64,000 bases of DNA from Microbacterium sp. LWH13-1.2 (GTDB lineage: Bacteria; Actinomycetota; Actinomycetes; Actinomycetales; Microbacteriaceae), in contig NZ_CP151635.1 in NCBI RefSeq assembly GCF_038397735.1, positions 2,294,001-2,358,000 of the forward strand, written 5' to 3'. Each line of letters starts with the position of its first letter. Positions within the stretch are counted from its first letter, which is position 1. The notes beneath the pieces were generated by a model. That model made no database searches. It saw nothing but the letters and a program-made list of their open reading frames with translations, and was not told the DNA's origin. Both the position numbers and the translations under genes were made by a program. Shown here one piece after another: positions 26,160 through 35,263 of the stretch.

Positions 26160-27704
26160 TCAGCGTCGGCGAACACTCGCGGGAGCATCCATGCTGAGCG
26201 TCTCGCCGCGGAAGAACGCCGGGCGCTTGATCGACTGCCAGATCATGATGACGATGCCGATCACGATGATGCCGACGCCGAGGACGAACACGAGGCCGAG
26301 ACCGCCGATGCTCGATCCGCTGCCGTAGGCGGGATCCATCGAGTCGATGAGCGTCGTCACGAACAGCACGGCGAGGATCGCGCCTCCGACGAGCGGGAAC
26401 AGGAACGTGAAGAAGAAGCTCCTGGCCGAGTCGAACCACTGCTTGCGGAAGTACCAGACGCACGCGAACGCGGTGAGGCCGTAGTAGAAGCAGATCATCA
26501 TGCCGAGCGACAGGATCGTGTCGGTGAGCACGTTCTCGCTCACCAGGCGCATCACGGCGTAGAAGACGGATGCGACCACGGCGGAGACGATCGTCGAGTA
26601 GCCGGGGGTGAAGAAGCGCGGGCTCACCCGAGCGAACTTCTTCGGCAGGGCCCCGTAATGCCCCATCGCCAGCAATGTGCGGGCAGGGCCGACGGCGGTC
26701 GACTGCAGAGATGCCGCCGAGCTCGAGAGCACCGCGAGCGACACGAGGAACGCCAGCGGTCCGAGGATCGGGTCGGACAGGGCGAAGAACACGTTCGCCG
26801 AGATGTCCTCGTTCGCGAGACCGTACTCGCCGGTGCCGACGCCGGCGAACATGATCAGGCCGATCGCGAGAAGCAGGTACAGGGCGACGACGACCACGAC
26901 GGTGACCATCGCGGCGCGACCAGGGGTCTTGGCCGGGTCCTTGGTCTCCTCGTTCATGGTCAGGACGACGTCCCAGCCCCAGAAGATGAAGATCGACAGC
27001 GAGAGGCCCGCAGCGAAGGCGCTGAAGGACTGCACCTCGAAGGGGTTGAACCACGACCACGAGAACGCGGTCGGCTCGGGGGCGTCTCCGCTGACGGCCT
27101 TGACGATCGCGACGGTGGCGAAGACGACGAGCACGAGCACCTGGAAACCGACCAGGATGTACTGGAACTTCTGCGTGGTCTGCATGTCTCGGTACGACAC
27201 CAGCGTCGCCCCGAGCATGAAGAGCAGACAGACCACCACGTTGATGAACGGGTTGAAGGCGAGATCAGCGATCTCGGGATTGCCGCTGAGCTGCGCGATC
27301 AGTAGGAAGAGGAATTCGACGGCGATGCCGGCGAGGTTCGACAGCACGATGACGGTCGCGGCGATCAGGCCCCAGCCGGTCATCCAGCCGATCCACGGGC
27401 CGAACGCTCGCACGCCCCAGGTGAACGAGGTTCCGGAGTCCGGCATCATCCGGTTGAGCTCGCGATACCCGAAGGCGGTCAGGAGCATCGGAATGAAGCC
27501 GACGAGCATGATCGCGGGCACCTGGGTGCCGACGACCGCGACCGTCGGTCCGAGCGATGCGGTGAGGGTGTACGCGGGCGCGATCGTGGACACCCCGATC
27601 ACGACGGCTCCGAGGACGCCGACGGCACCTGCGCTGAGCCCCTTCTGGGAGATCCCGGTCGTCACACCGGATTCGGGCTCCGTCGCCCGGTTCGTGCTGC
27701 TCAT
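26160..27704 (-). CDS. APC family permease, probable putrescine importer
   Basis: A 514-residue integral membrane protein with about 12 transmembrane segments. It belongs to the amino acid-polyamine-organocation superfamily: the first helix region (GAVGVLGAVVIGVSTIAPAY) and GTSFTWGVRAFGPWIGWMTGW are typical of its PuuP/YfnA-like branch. No substrate residues can be claimed, but its place directly after putrescine oxidase genes makes putrescine or another diamine the likely cargo. Its start overlaps the stop of the universal stress protein gene by one base. Confidence 0.87.
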   Translation of the reverse strand: MSSTNRATEPESGVTTGISQKGLSAGAVGVLGAVVIGVSTIAPAYTLTASLGPTVAVVGTQVPAIMLVGFIPMLLTAFGYRELNRMMPDSGTSFTWGVRAFGPWIGWMTGWGLIAATVIVLSNLAGIAVEFLFLLIAQLSGNPEIADLAFNPFINVVVCLLFMLGATLVSYRDMQTTQKFQYILVGFQVLVLVVFATVAIVKAVSGDAPEPTAFSWSWFNPFEVQSFSAFAAGLSLSIFIFWGWDVVLTMNEETKDPAKTPGRAAMVTVVVVVALYLLLAIGLIMFAGVGTGEYGLANEDISANVFFALSDPILGPLAFLVSLAVLSSSAASLQSTAVGPARTLLAMGHYGALPKKFARVSPRFFTPGYSTIVSAVVASVFYAVMRLVSENVLTDTILSLGMMICFYYGLTAFACVWYFRKQWFDSARSFFFTFLFPLVGGAILAVLFVTTLIDSMDPAYGSGSSIGGLGLVFVLGVGIIVIGIVIMIWQSIKRPAFFRGETLSMDAPASVRRR

Positions 27705-28588
27705 CAGCGGTCTCCTGCTTCGGCGCGGGTGCGCGGGACGACGATCATCGGTACGGGCAGTTCGTGCAGCATCTTCGCTGCGGTGGAGCCCAGGAACAGG
27801 CGGCGCGGCTGCGCCAGACGGCTGGAGCCGACGAGGACGACCTCGCCGGGCAGCCAGGAGAGGTTCGCGACGGCATCCTCGACGCTGTCACCCGGTGCCT
27901 CTTCGACCTCGGCCTTCAGCTCTTCGGGCAGCAGGCTCTTGGCCACCGCGAGCACGTCGTTCGCGTGCGCCTCTCCGACCACGCGGATCGCACCGGTGTC
28001 GAGACCGGGCGGCACGTCGAACGGCACGAGTGAGACCAGACGCAGACCGACACGGGACTCGGTCGCGATCGCCGCAGCCTCGTCGAGCAGGTTGTCTGCT
28101 CCTGCGCGATTGCCGACGGCTGCCGTCACCCGAGGCAGGACGTGGTCGTCCTCGTCGGCGGTTCCCGCCGGGGCGAGTGCGACGGGGATGGTCGACGAGT
28201 GCAGCAGCTCCGAGGCGACGCTGCCGAGACGGTGGCGGCCGAAGATGCTGCCGCCGGCGGTCCCGATGACGATCAGCCGGGCGTCGAACTCCTCACCCGC
28301 GGCGATAAGCCCCTCGGCGAAGGACTCACCGAAGCGCACGTGCCCCGTACGGGTGAGCTCCTGCGGCAGGCGCACGACCGCATCCTCGAGCCACTCCTTC
28401 GCCTGGCGGCGGATGTGGTCCTCGTAGGCCCGCTCCGGAGGCACCGCCGCGCTGCGGGTGCCCTCCGAGGGCAGCACGATCACGAGGTGCAGAACAGCCC
28501 CGAGGCTGCGTGCGAGCCGCGCACCGAGAGCCGCGGCATCCGCACCCGCATCCGTCGCCGTGTAGCCGACGACGACTGCACCGGTCAT
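27704..28588 (-). CDS. Tandem universal stress protein (UspA family)
   Basis: A 294-residue protein made of two Usp domains. The first (about 1-145) ends with GTAGGSIFGRHRLGSVASELL and the second (about 150-294) with VGSSRLAQPRRLFLGSTAAKML, both close to the ATP-binding G-2X-G-9X-G(S/T) pattern. Usp proteins act in stress and energy-state signalling, and their biochemical roles are often unclear. It is embedded between the oxidase and permease genes with one-base stop/start overlaps on both sides, so it is translated as an integral part of the putrescine operon. Confidence 0.9.
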   Translation of the reverse strand: MTGAVVVGYTATDAGADAAALGARLARSLGAVLHLVIVLPSEGTRSAAVPPERAYEDHIRRQAKEWLEDAVVRLPQELTRTGHVRFGESFAEGLIAAGEEFDARLIVIGTAGGSIFGRHRLGSVASELLHSSTIPVALAPAGTADEDDHVLPRVTAAVGNRAGADNLLDEAAAIATESRVGLRLVSLVPFDVPPGLDTGAIRVVGEAHANDVLAVAKSLLPEELKAEVEEAPGDSVEDAVANLSWLPGEVVLVGSSRLAQPRRLFLGSTAAKMLHELPVPMIVVPRTRAEAGDR

Positions 28589-29970
28589 CAGCCGACCTCA
28601 GCGGTGTCGCCGGCGGCGCGGCTCGAGTCGACGATGTTCGAGGCCACGAGGTGGCCCATGCGGATCGCACCGTCGACGTGCTGGTAGCCGGCGCCCGCGA
28701 GATCGCTGCACGCGAAGTGGATCGGGCCGACGGCCGAGCGCAGGTCTGCGCCGTAGCGGTGCAGACCCCCCATGTCGAAGCTCGCCGCGTACGCGCCGCG
28801 CGTCCACTCCTCGGTGCCCCAGTCGCTCTCGTAGTAGACGACGGGGTTCTTTGCCTCGGGTCCGTAGTAGTGCGACAGCGACTCGAGGATGCGCTCCTTG
28901 CGCTCCTCTGCCGTGAGAGTGAAGAGGTCATCGGCGTTCTGGTCGCTGACGAAGCCGACCAGGGTGCCCCGCTCATCTGCGTGATTCGTGTTGTCGTACG
29001 CCTCGTGCGCCAGCTCGTACGGGCTGAACGCAGTGCCGCTGAGGCCCTGCTCGCGCCAGAACGGGCGGTCGTAGACGGCGTGCACCTTGATGACGAAGCC
29101 CATCGAGATGTGTTGGTGCATCTGGTGCTGGCGACGTGGCAGCGGCGGCACGAAGGCGATGCGACTGTAGAGCACCGGCGCATGTGCGAGGATCGCGAAC
29201 CGCGCGCGCACGGTGAGCTCGTCGGTCGTGGCGGTCACGCCGTCGGCGCCCCACTCGAGCGAGCGCACCGGCTGGTCGAGGTAGACGTCGTCGCCGAGGC
29301 GCTCGGCCAGCAGCAGCGGCACCTTCTGCAGGCCGCCCACGACGCGCTTGTCGAGGATGAAGTCGGCATCGACGAGATTCGAGTACGAACCGGCGGATGC
29401 CGCCATCAGCAGCGACTGCAGCAGCGAGAACGAGTGCGTGGGCTTGGTGAGCATCGCGGATCCCGTGGCGAAGGCCAGGTTGCGCACGGCCTCGTCGTCG
29501 TCGGTCTGCGCTCGCAGCCAGGCATCCCACGTGATCGAGTCCCACTCTTCGGCGTTCGCGTGCTCCCACGGGCGATCGGGGTCGATCTCGGCGACCATGG
29601 CGTCGAGTCGTTCGGTGATCTCGGCGATGACCGCCTCGGTCGCAGCCGACACCGGGAACATCTCGCCGGTGAAGCGGTGCGTCTGACCGTCGGGGCCGAC
29701 GTACACGCTGTCGCCCTCGCGGTAGCGGCTGTAGGTCTCGAGCCCCAGCTCTTCGATGGTGTCCTTCAGCGCGTCCTGATCGGGCGAGACCCACTGTCCG
29801 CCGATCTCGAGCATGGCGCCGTCGATGACATCGGTCCACAGACGGCCTCCGACGCGGTCGCGGGCCTCCAGGACGGCGACCGACAAGCCGGCCTTGCGCA
29901 GGTCGTTCGCCGCCGTGAGCCCTGCGGCTCCCGCACCGACGATCAGCACGTCACGGGTGATCTCAGCCAT
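28588..29970 (-). CDS. puo: FAD-dependent amine oxidase, probable putrescine oxidase
   Basis: A 460-residue flavoprotein. The N-terminal FAD-binding motif is DVLIVGAGAAGLTAANDLRKAG with the downstream EARDRVGGR, and the C-terminal FAD segment is GYQHVDGAIRMGHLVASNIV. These fit the monoamine oxidase family and resemble the soluble actinobacterial putrescine oxidases, which give 4-aminobutanal, ammonia and hydrogen peroxide. The start is supported by AAGGAG. It follows gabP after a 79-bp gap holding a hairpin. Context (GabT, GabP, two ALDHs, permease) supports putrescine as substrate; other amines remain possible. Confidence 0.88.
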   Translation of the reverse strand: MAEITRDVLIVGAGAAGLTAANDLRKAGLSVAVLEARDRVGGRLWTDVIDGAMLEIGGQWVSPDQDALKDTIEELGLETYSRYREGDSVYVGPDGQTHRFTGEMFPVSAATEAVIAEITERLDAMVAEIDPDRPWEHANAEEWDSITWDAWLRAQTDDDEAVRNLAFATGSAMLTKPTHSFSLLQSLLMAASAGSYSNLVDADFILDKRVVGGLQKVPLLLAERLGDDVYLDQPVRSLEWGADGVTATTDELTVRARFAILAHAPVLYSRIAFVPPLPRRQHQMHQHISMGFVIKVHAVYDRPFWREQGLSGTAFSPYELAHEAYDNTNHADERGTLVGFVSDQNADDLFTLTAEERKERILESLSHYYGPEAKNPVVYYESDWGTEEWTRGAYAASFDMGGLHRYGADLRSAVGPIHFACSDLAGAGYQHVDGAIRMGHLVASNIVDSSRAAGDTAEVG

Positions 29971-30000
29971 CTGCTTCTCCTTCGTTGGAAAGGGGTAGTG

Positions 30001-30041
30001 CCGGTCGCGATCCGAAATCCCCCGATACGAATCGCGACCGG
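30001..30041 (-). repeat. Intercistronic hairpin between gabP and puo
   Basis: CCGGTCGCGAT and its exact complement (11 bp) flank a 19-nt loop. There is no T-tract, so it is more likely an mRNA stability or attenuation element than a full terminator. Confidence 0.55.
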
Positions 30042-30049
30042 ACGTCTGT

Positions 30050-31528
30050 TCAGGTCGCGACGGCGTCGCTTCCCGATGTCTCGGTCGCCTGTGCGGCGTT
30101 GCGCTTGGCGAGGTTGCGACGCACGAACGGCCAGAAGAGCACGAGCACGCCGGTGGCGATGAGGCTCGTCCAGACCTGGGTGCGTCCGCCCTCGGTCGTG
30201 AGCATGACCACGAGCACCGCGGCGATGCAGGTGATCAGCACGATGTTGAGCCACGGGTGCAGCCACATCTTCAGCTTGAGGTTCGCGACCTCCTCCGGCG
30301 TCATCTTCTGACGCAGCCGCCACTGGGTCAGCGCGATGAAGACGTAGACGAACAGCGCGACGAGACCGGCGGAGTTCATGATGAAGTCGAAGATGCCCGA
30401 ACCGGGAGTGAAGAAGTTGACGAGGGTGGCGATGAGGCCGCCGATGGTCGAGGCGAGCAGCGCCATGACGGGCACGCCGCTCTTCGACTTCCTCGTCATG
30501 ATCTTCGGCGCGAAGCCCTGCTCGGCCAGAGCCGAGAACATGCGCGATGCGGAGTACAGGCCGGAGTTCAGCACCGAGATCACGGCGGTGAAGATGACGA
30601 GCTGCATGATGATGCTCGCGCCGGGGATGCCGAACTGCTCGAGCGCGTACGTGAACGGCGCGTTCGCGACGTCGGTCGGCACGGGGAGCTCGTCCCACGG
30701 CACGACGGTGACGATGATGAGCACGGATCCGACGAAGAACAGCAGGATGCGCCAGATGATCGTGCTCGTCGCCTGACGGATGCCCTTGGCAGGGTCCTCG
30801 GACTCGGCCGACGCCATCACGGCGATCTCCGTGCCGAAGTACGAGAAGATCACCAGCGCGACACCGGTGAAGGCGACGCCGTAGCCGTTCGGGGCGAAGC
30901 CGCCGTGCTCCCAGAGGTTCGACACCGAGACCTCGGAGTTCGGCCAGAGTCCGAAGGCGAAGAGCAGACCGGCGCCGAGGAACACGACGATCGCGAGCAC
31001 CTTGATGCTGGCGAGCCAGAACTCGACCTCGCCGAACGTGCGGACCGAGATGACGTTGGTTCCGACGAAGATCGCGATGAGGATCAGAGACCAGGCCCAG
31101 GACGGCACCGCCGGGAACCAGCTGGCCATCGTCTCGCCGCCGAGGACCGCCTCGTAGGCGAGAACGCCGACCCAGAAGTACCAGTACAGCCAGCCCACGA
31201 GGTAGGCGGCCCAGTTGCCGAGGCCGACCCTCGCGTATTCCATGAACGAGCCGATGGCCGGACGCGATGCCGCCATCTCGCCGAGCATCCGCATCGCCAG
31301 GAATACCAGCAGGCCGCCGATCAGGTACGACAGCACGGCGGCGGGCCCCACGGCGCGGATGACGTTGCCCGATCCGACGAACAGGCTCGCGCCGATGATC
31401 CCGCCGAGCGTGATCATCGTGACGTGACGGGACCGCAGCTTCTTCGTGCGCGGGTTCGCGCCCGCGAAACCGGCCGACGTCTCAGGAGAGACGGGCCGAT
31501 CCCACTGCGATTCCGGTTGCGTCGACAT
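30050..31528 (-). CDS. gabP: APC family permease, probable GABA permease
   Basis: A 492-residue membrane protein with about 12 helices. The opening RHVTMITLGGIIGASLFVGSG is the amino acid transporter (AAT) family signature, and the segment SYFGTEIAVMASAESEDPAKGI is typical of GabP and related proton symporters. It lies one base after the gabT stop, so the pair is coupled. It should import 4-aminobutyrate, feeding GabT directly. A short hydrophilic C-terminus follows the last helix. Confidence 0.9.
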   Translation of the reverse strand: MSTQPESQWDRPVSPETSAGFAGANPRTKKLRSRHVTMITLGGIIGASLFVGSGNVIRAVGPAAVLSYLIGGLLVFLAMRMLGEMAASRPAIGSFMEYARVGLGNWAAYLVGWLYWYFWVGVLAYEAVLGGETMASWFPAVPSWAWSLILIAIFVGTNVISVRTFGEVEFWLASIKVLAIVVFLGAGLLFAFGLWPNSEVSVSNLWEHGGFAPNGYGVAFTGVALVIFSYFGTEIAVMASAESEDPAKGIRQATSTIIWRILLFFVGSVLIIVTVVPWDELPVPTDVANAPFTYALEQFGIPGASIIMQLVIFTAVISVLNSGLYSASRMFSALAEQGFAPKIMTRKSKSGVPVMALLASTIGGLIATLVNFFTPGSGIFDFIMNSAGLVALFVYVFIALTQWRLRQKMTPEEVANLKLKMWLHPWLNIVLITCIAAVLVVMLTTEGGRTQVWTSLIATGVLVLFWPFVRRNLAKRNAAQATETSGSDAVAT

Positions 31529-31529
31529 G

Positions 31530-32891
31530 TCAGGCCGCAGCGAGCGCCGCAGCGACGACGTCGAGGCCCTCGTTCAGCAGATCGTCGCCGATCGCGAGAG
31601 GCGGCAGGAAGCGGATGACGTTGCCGTAGGTGCCGCAGGTGAGGACGATCACGCCCTGGGCGACGCATGCCTTGGCGACGGCTGCGGTGAGTGCGGCATC
31701 CGGCGCCTTGGTCTCGGGATCGACGAACTCGGCAGCGATCATCGCGCCGTGTCCGCGGATGTCGCCGATGCGGGCGTCCTTCTGCTGCATCGCGCCGAGG
31801 CGCTGCGTGAGGATCTCGCCGATCTCGCGCGCCCGCTCGATCACACCGTCGTTCTCGAAGACGTCGATCGCCGCGAGGGCTGCCGCGCACGCGATCGGGT
31901 TGCCGCCGTAGGTTCCGCCGAGGCCGCCCGAGTGCGAGGCGTCCATGATCTCTGCGCGGCCGGTGACGGCGGCGAGCGGCAGGCCGCCCGCGATGCCCTT
32001 GGCCGTGGTGATGAGGTCGGGCTCGACGCCGAAGATCTCGCTCGCGAACATGTGGCCGGTGCGGGCGAAGCCCGTCTGCACCTCGTCGGCGATGAAGACG
32101 ACGCCGTTGGCGCGGCACCACTCGGCGATCGCCGGCAGGAACCCCTCGGCGGGGACGATGAAGCCGCCCTCGCCCTGGATCGGCTCGATGATCACGGCGG
32201 CGAGGTTGTCGGCGCCGATCTGCTTCTCGAGTTGGAGGATGACGCGGGATGCCGCCTCGGGGCCTGCGAGCCCGTCGCGGAACGGGTACGACATCGGAGC
32301 GCGGTACACCTCGGGCGCGAACGGGCCGAACCCGCTCTTGTAGGGCATCGACTTGGCCGTCAGCGCCATGGTGAGGTTGGTGCGGCCGTGGTAGCCGTGG
32401 TCGAAGGCGACGACCGCCTGGCGACCGGTGTGCTTGCGGGCGATCTTGATCGCGTTCTCGACGGCCTCGGCGCCGGAGTTGAACAGCGCGCTCTTCTTCG
32501 CGAAGTCGCCGGGGGTGAGGCGGTTGAGGGCCTCGGCGACCTCGATGTACGACTCGTACGGCGAGATCATGAAGCAGGTGTGCGTGAACTGCGCGGCCTG
32601 CGCGGCGACGGCTGCGGCGACCTTCGGGTGCGCGTTGCCGACCGTAGTCACGGCGATGCCGGATCCGAGGTCGATGAGCGAGTTGCCGTCGGCGTCGACG
32701 ACCACTCCTCCGCCTGCGGCGACGGCTGCGACGGGAACAGTGTGCCCGACACCCGCTGCCACGGCGTCTGCCTTGCGTGCGAGGATCTCCGCCGACCGGG
32801 GGCCGGGAAGGTCTGTCACGAGGCGACGCTCCTGGGGGAGCTCGGGTCCGCCGAGGGGAACTGCAACAGCTGCGTTGTCGAGGAGTGCCAT
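31530..32891 (-). CDS. gabT: 4-aminobutyrate-2-oxoglutarate transaminase
   Basis: A 453-residue class III aminotransferase. It has NSGAEAVENAIKIARKHTGR for PLP phosphate binding, IEPIQGEGGF, ADEVQTGFARTG, and TTAKGIAGG with the PLP-linking Lys. GabT moves the amino group of GABA to 2-oxoglutarate, giving succinate semialdehyde and glutamate. First gene of the seven-gene operon. A TACGCT hexamer lies seven bases before the ATG and no good -35 is visible, which fits an activator-dependent leaderless promoter. Confidence 0.95.
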   Translation of the reverse strand: MALLDNAAVAVPLGGPELPQERRLVTDLPGPRSAEILARKADAVAAGVGHTVPVAAVAAGGGVVVDADGNSLIDLGSGIAVTTVGNAHPKVAAAVAAQAAQFTHTCFMISPYESYIEVAEALNRLTPGDFAKKSALFNSGAEAVENAIKIARKHTGRQAVVAFDHGYHGRTNLTMALTAKSMPYKSGFGPFAPEVYRAPMSYPFRDGLAGPEAASRVILQLEKQIGADNLAAVIIEPIQGEGGFIVPAEGFLPAIAEWCRANGVVFIADEVQTGFARTGHMFASEIFGVEPDLITTAKGIAGGLPLAAVTGRAEIMDASHSGGLGGTYGGNPIACAAALAAIDVFENDGVIERAREIGEILTQRLGAMQQKDARIGDIRGHGAMIAAEFVDPETKAPDAALTAAVAKACVAQGVIVLTCGTYGNVIRFLPPLAIGDDLLNEGLDVVAAALAAA

Positions 32892-32898
32892 GTGGGTG

Positions 32899-32904
32899 AG
32901 CGTA
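32899..32904 (-). promoter_or_regulatory. -10 hexamer of gabT (leaderless)
   Basis: TACGCT on the minus strand is followed by seven bases and the ATG. The -35 region is poor, consistent with activation from the upstream repeats. Confidence 0.5.
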
Positions 32905-32930
32905 CGACTCGGACATCGACCGCCGCATTC

Positions 32931-32975
32931 GCCCAGCTGTACAATCTGATCGAGATCATCGCCGGGCCGTACAAA
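32931..32975. promoter_or_regulatory. Phased direct repeats, probable GabR operator
   Basis: Two 15-bp copies, GCCCAGCTGTACAAT and GCCGGGCCGTACAAA, start exactly 30 bp apart, about three helical turns. They lie between the divergent gabT and the PucR-family regulator gene, upstream of the gabT -10. Confidence 0.55.
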
Positions 32976-33007
32976 GACCGTTCACGCGATGGAGATGGAG
33001 ACCACGC

Positions 33008-34516
33008 ATGGATGCCGCCGAGCAGCCCACTCTTCGCGCACTCCTCAGCCGTCGCGACCTCGGTCTGGGCCTCGTCTCGGCAGAGACCGATCTCCCGCTC
33101 GGCGCGGTGGATCGTCCACTGCGCTGGGTGCACAGCTCCGACCTCGCCGACCCCACGCCCTTCCTCGCGGAAGACCTCGCACTGCTGACAACCGGCACTC
33201 AGTTCGACGCCGGCATCGACGTCGAGCTGTACGTCGGGCGCCTCTCCGACCGAGGTGTGCTCGGCCTCGGTTTCGGCACGGACGTGCACCGCGCCGGCAT
33301 CCCCGACGAGCTCGTCACCGAGTGCGCGCGCCGAGGCATCCCGCTGTTCGAGGTGCCCTACCGCACGCCGTTCATCGCCGTCGCCCGCGCGCATTCCGAG
33401 GCGATCGCGGCACAGGCGTACGCCCGCAGGTCATGGGCGCTCGACACGCAGCGCGCACTGGCACTCGCCGCGCTCCGCCCGCATGGACTGGACGCGACGG
33501 TCGCCGAGCTCGGCCGCCGCCTCGGAGTCTGGGTCGGCATGTACGACGCATCCGGCGCTCTGCAGCTGTCGCATCCCCGGGCGTCCGTCTCGACGGACCG
33601 CCTGACAGCACTCGGCGAGCGCGCCACCGAGATCCTCACCCGCGGCCTCGAATCCGGGCAGTCGCTCACGATCGACGAACAGACGTTCATGCTGTTCACG
33701 GTCGGGCGCGGCGGGCAGCTGCGGGGTGTGATCGCGCTCGCGGTCGACGCACTCGATTCCGAGGCCCGCACGGTCGTGACCTCCGTGATCGCCATGGCCG
33801 GGCTCGCACTCGAGCAGAGCGACCAGCTCGCCCGCAGCAGGCGGAAGCTGAACTCCCAGCTGCTGGGCTCGCTGCTCGATGACGACGCTTCCCTCGCCAG
33901 GAGAGTGCTCGGCAGCATGCCCGCGGCACCCGTCGTGGTGGCGATCGCCGCCGACGCCCCGACCGGCCCACTGACCGACTGGTGGGAGCGACGGCGCTCC
34001 GAGCACGGGACCGCGAGCTTCCTCGCGGAGTCCCCGGACGGCGTCGTGCTGTGCGTCTCGATGGCCGACGACGCGCTGCTCGACGAGATCGCGATCCGCT
34101 TCGGCATCCGCATCGGTGCCTCCGGTTCGGAGTCGTACGACGCGTTCTCGCGGGCGCACGCTCAGGCGCTCGCGGCGCTGCGCCAGCAGTCGGATGCGGG
34201 GGTGTTCCACTTCGCGGACGCGGCAGGGTCCAGCATCCTCAGCGCGCTGGCGACCGACGAGGCGCGCCTGGTCGCCGAGTCGCGCCTCGCCCCGCTGCGC
34301 GACCACGACGCGCGATCGGGCGGCGACCTCGAAAACTCTCTGCGTGTGTGGCTCGAGCACGATGCCAGAGCCGAGCCTGCGGCGGCTGCTCTCGGGGTGC
34401 ACCGCCACACCCTCCGGTCGCGCATCGCGCAGGCGGGTGCGCTGCTCGGCTCCGACCTGTCGTCGTTCCCCGCCCGCGCCGAACTGTGGGCGCTGCTGCA
34501 GACCGCGCGGGACTGA
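33008..34516 (+). CDS. PucR family regulator, GabR-like
   Basis: A 502-residue regulator. The N-terminal PucR domain (about 10-130) senses a purine- or amino-acid-like ligand in known members. The C-terminal helix-turn-helix (AAAALGVHRHTLRSRIAQAGALLG, about 460-483) is of the PucR HTH_30 type. It is divergent from gabT with 116 bp between. In Corynebacterium a PucR-type GabR activates GABA genes, so the same role is inferred here. The start lies eight bases after GGAG. Confidence 0.85.
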   Translation: MDAAEQPTLRALLSRRDLGLGLVSAETDLPLGAVDRPLRWVHSSDLADPTPFLAEDLALLTTGTQFDAGIDVELYVGRLSDRGVLGLGFGTDVHRAGIPDELVTECARRGIPLFEVPYRTPFIAVARAHSEAIAAQAYARRSWALDTQRALALAALRPHGLDATVAELGRRLGVWVGMYDASGALQLSHPRASVSTDRLTALGERATEILTRGLESGQSLTIDEQTFMLFTVGRGGQLRGVIALAVDALDSEARTVVTSVIAMAGLALEQSDQLARSRRKLNSQLLGSLLDDDASLARRVLGSMPAAPVVVAIAADAPTGPLTDWWERRRSEHGTASFLAESPDGVVLCVSMADDALLDEIAIRFGIRIGASGSESYDAFSRAHAQALAALRQQSDAGVFHFADAAGSSILSALATDEARLVAESRLAPLRDHDARSGGDLENSLRVWLEHDARAEPAAAALGVHRHTLRSRIAQAGALLGSDLSSFPARAELWALLQTARD

Positions 34517-34598
34517 ACGCGCCCTCTCGGTCAGCTGGCTGACGTTCTCCCGCATGGCGGCGGATGGGGATGCCCTCGTCCAGCCATCCGGGGATCGC

Positions 34599-35228
34599 TC
34601 AGCCGTCCGTCCCCTCGGCGGGATGCAGGTAGCGTCCGACGAACTCCTCGAAGAGGGCGACCATGTCGACGGAGTCGTCCAGGAGCCACTGCAGCTGGAT
34701 TCCGTCCATGACCGCGCTGATCAGTCGTGCCGCCAGCGCGGGGTCGACGTCGGCACGGACCTCTCCGTCCGCCTGGCCACGTCGCAGGATCTCCTCGGCC
34801 TCGGCCGCCCTGTCTCGATAGCGGGCGGCGAAGTCGGCGTGCGACGGATGATCGGGGTCGGTCGCCTCCGCCGAGACGATCGCGTACAACGAGGTCAGCC
34901 CCCGCGAGGTCTGGTTGTGCGCGACGACCCGCTTCGCCTGCTCGATCAGCGCATGCTCCGCAGGATCCCCTGCCGCCTCCCGCACCTTCTCGTCGCGCTG
35001 GTGGATCACCTCGGCGAAGAGCTCCTCCTTGCCGGCGAAGTGGTGCAGCAGGCCGGCGGGCGTCACACCCACGCGCTTCGCGATCTCCCGCAGGGATCCG
35101 CCGTGGAATCCCGTGCGGGAGAACACCGCGAGAGCTTCGTCGACGATCGCCTGCCGGCGCGCCTGCCCCGTGGCATACGGGCCTCGGGGCCTGCGCGCCG
35201 GCGCCGCCTGCTGCTCATCCGTGCTCAT
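34599..35228 (-). CDS. TetR/AcrR family transcriptional regulator
   Basis: A 209-residue repressor. The N-terminal helix-turn-helix is plain (IVDEALAVFSRTGFHGGSLREIAKRVGVTPAGLLHHFAGKEELF, about 28-72), followed by an all-helical ligand pocket. The start is the ATG six bases after AGGAG; a GTG one codon earlier is possible. It lies 35 bp after the secreted glucoamylase-like gene on the same strand and probably represses that gene through a palindrome in its promoter, which would make the pair autoregulated. Ligand unknown. Confidence 0.9.
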   Translation of the reverse strand: MSTDEQQAAPARRPRGPYATGQARRQAIVDEALAVFSRTGFHGGSLREIAKRVGVTPAGLLHHFAGKEELFAEVIHQRDEKVREAAGDPAEHALIEQAKRVVAHNQTSRGLTSLYAIVSAEATDPDHPSHADFAARYRDRAAEAEEILRRGQADGEVRADVDPALAARLISAVMDGIQLQWLLDDSVDMVALFEEFVGRYLHPAEGTDG

Positions 35229-35263
35229 CACCCGCTCCTGTCATCGGCGGGGTGAGGAGGGTC

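Noticed and set aside
31446..33188. A 580-codon open frame antisense to gabT
   Set aside because: It crosses the intergenic control region and the start of the PucR gene and has no domain; GabT motifs are certain.
34561..34590. A 7-bp stem between the PucR and TetR genes as terminator
   Set aside because: The stem is weak with a 16-nt loop; I do not count it as a supported terminator.
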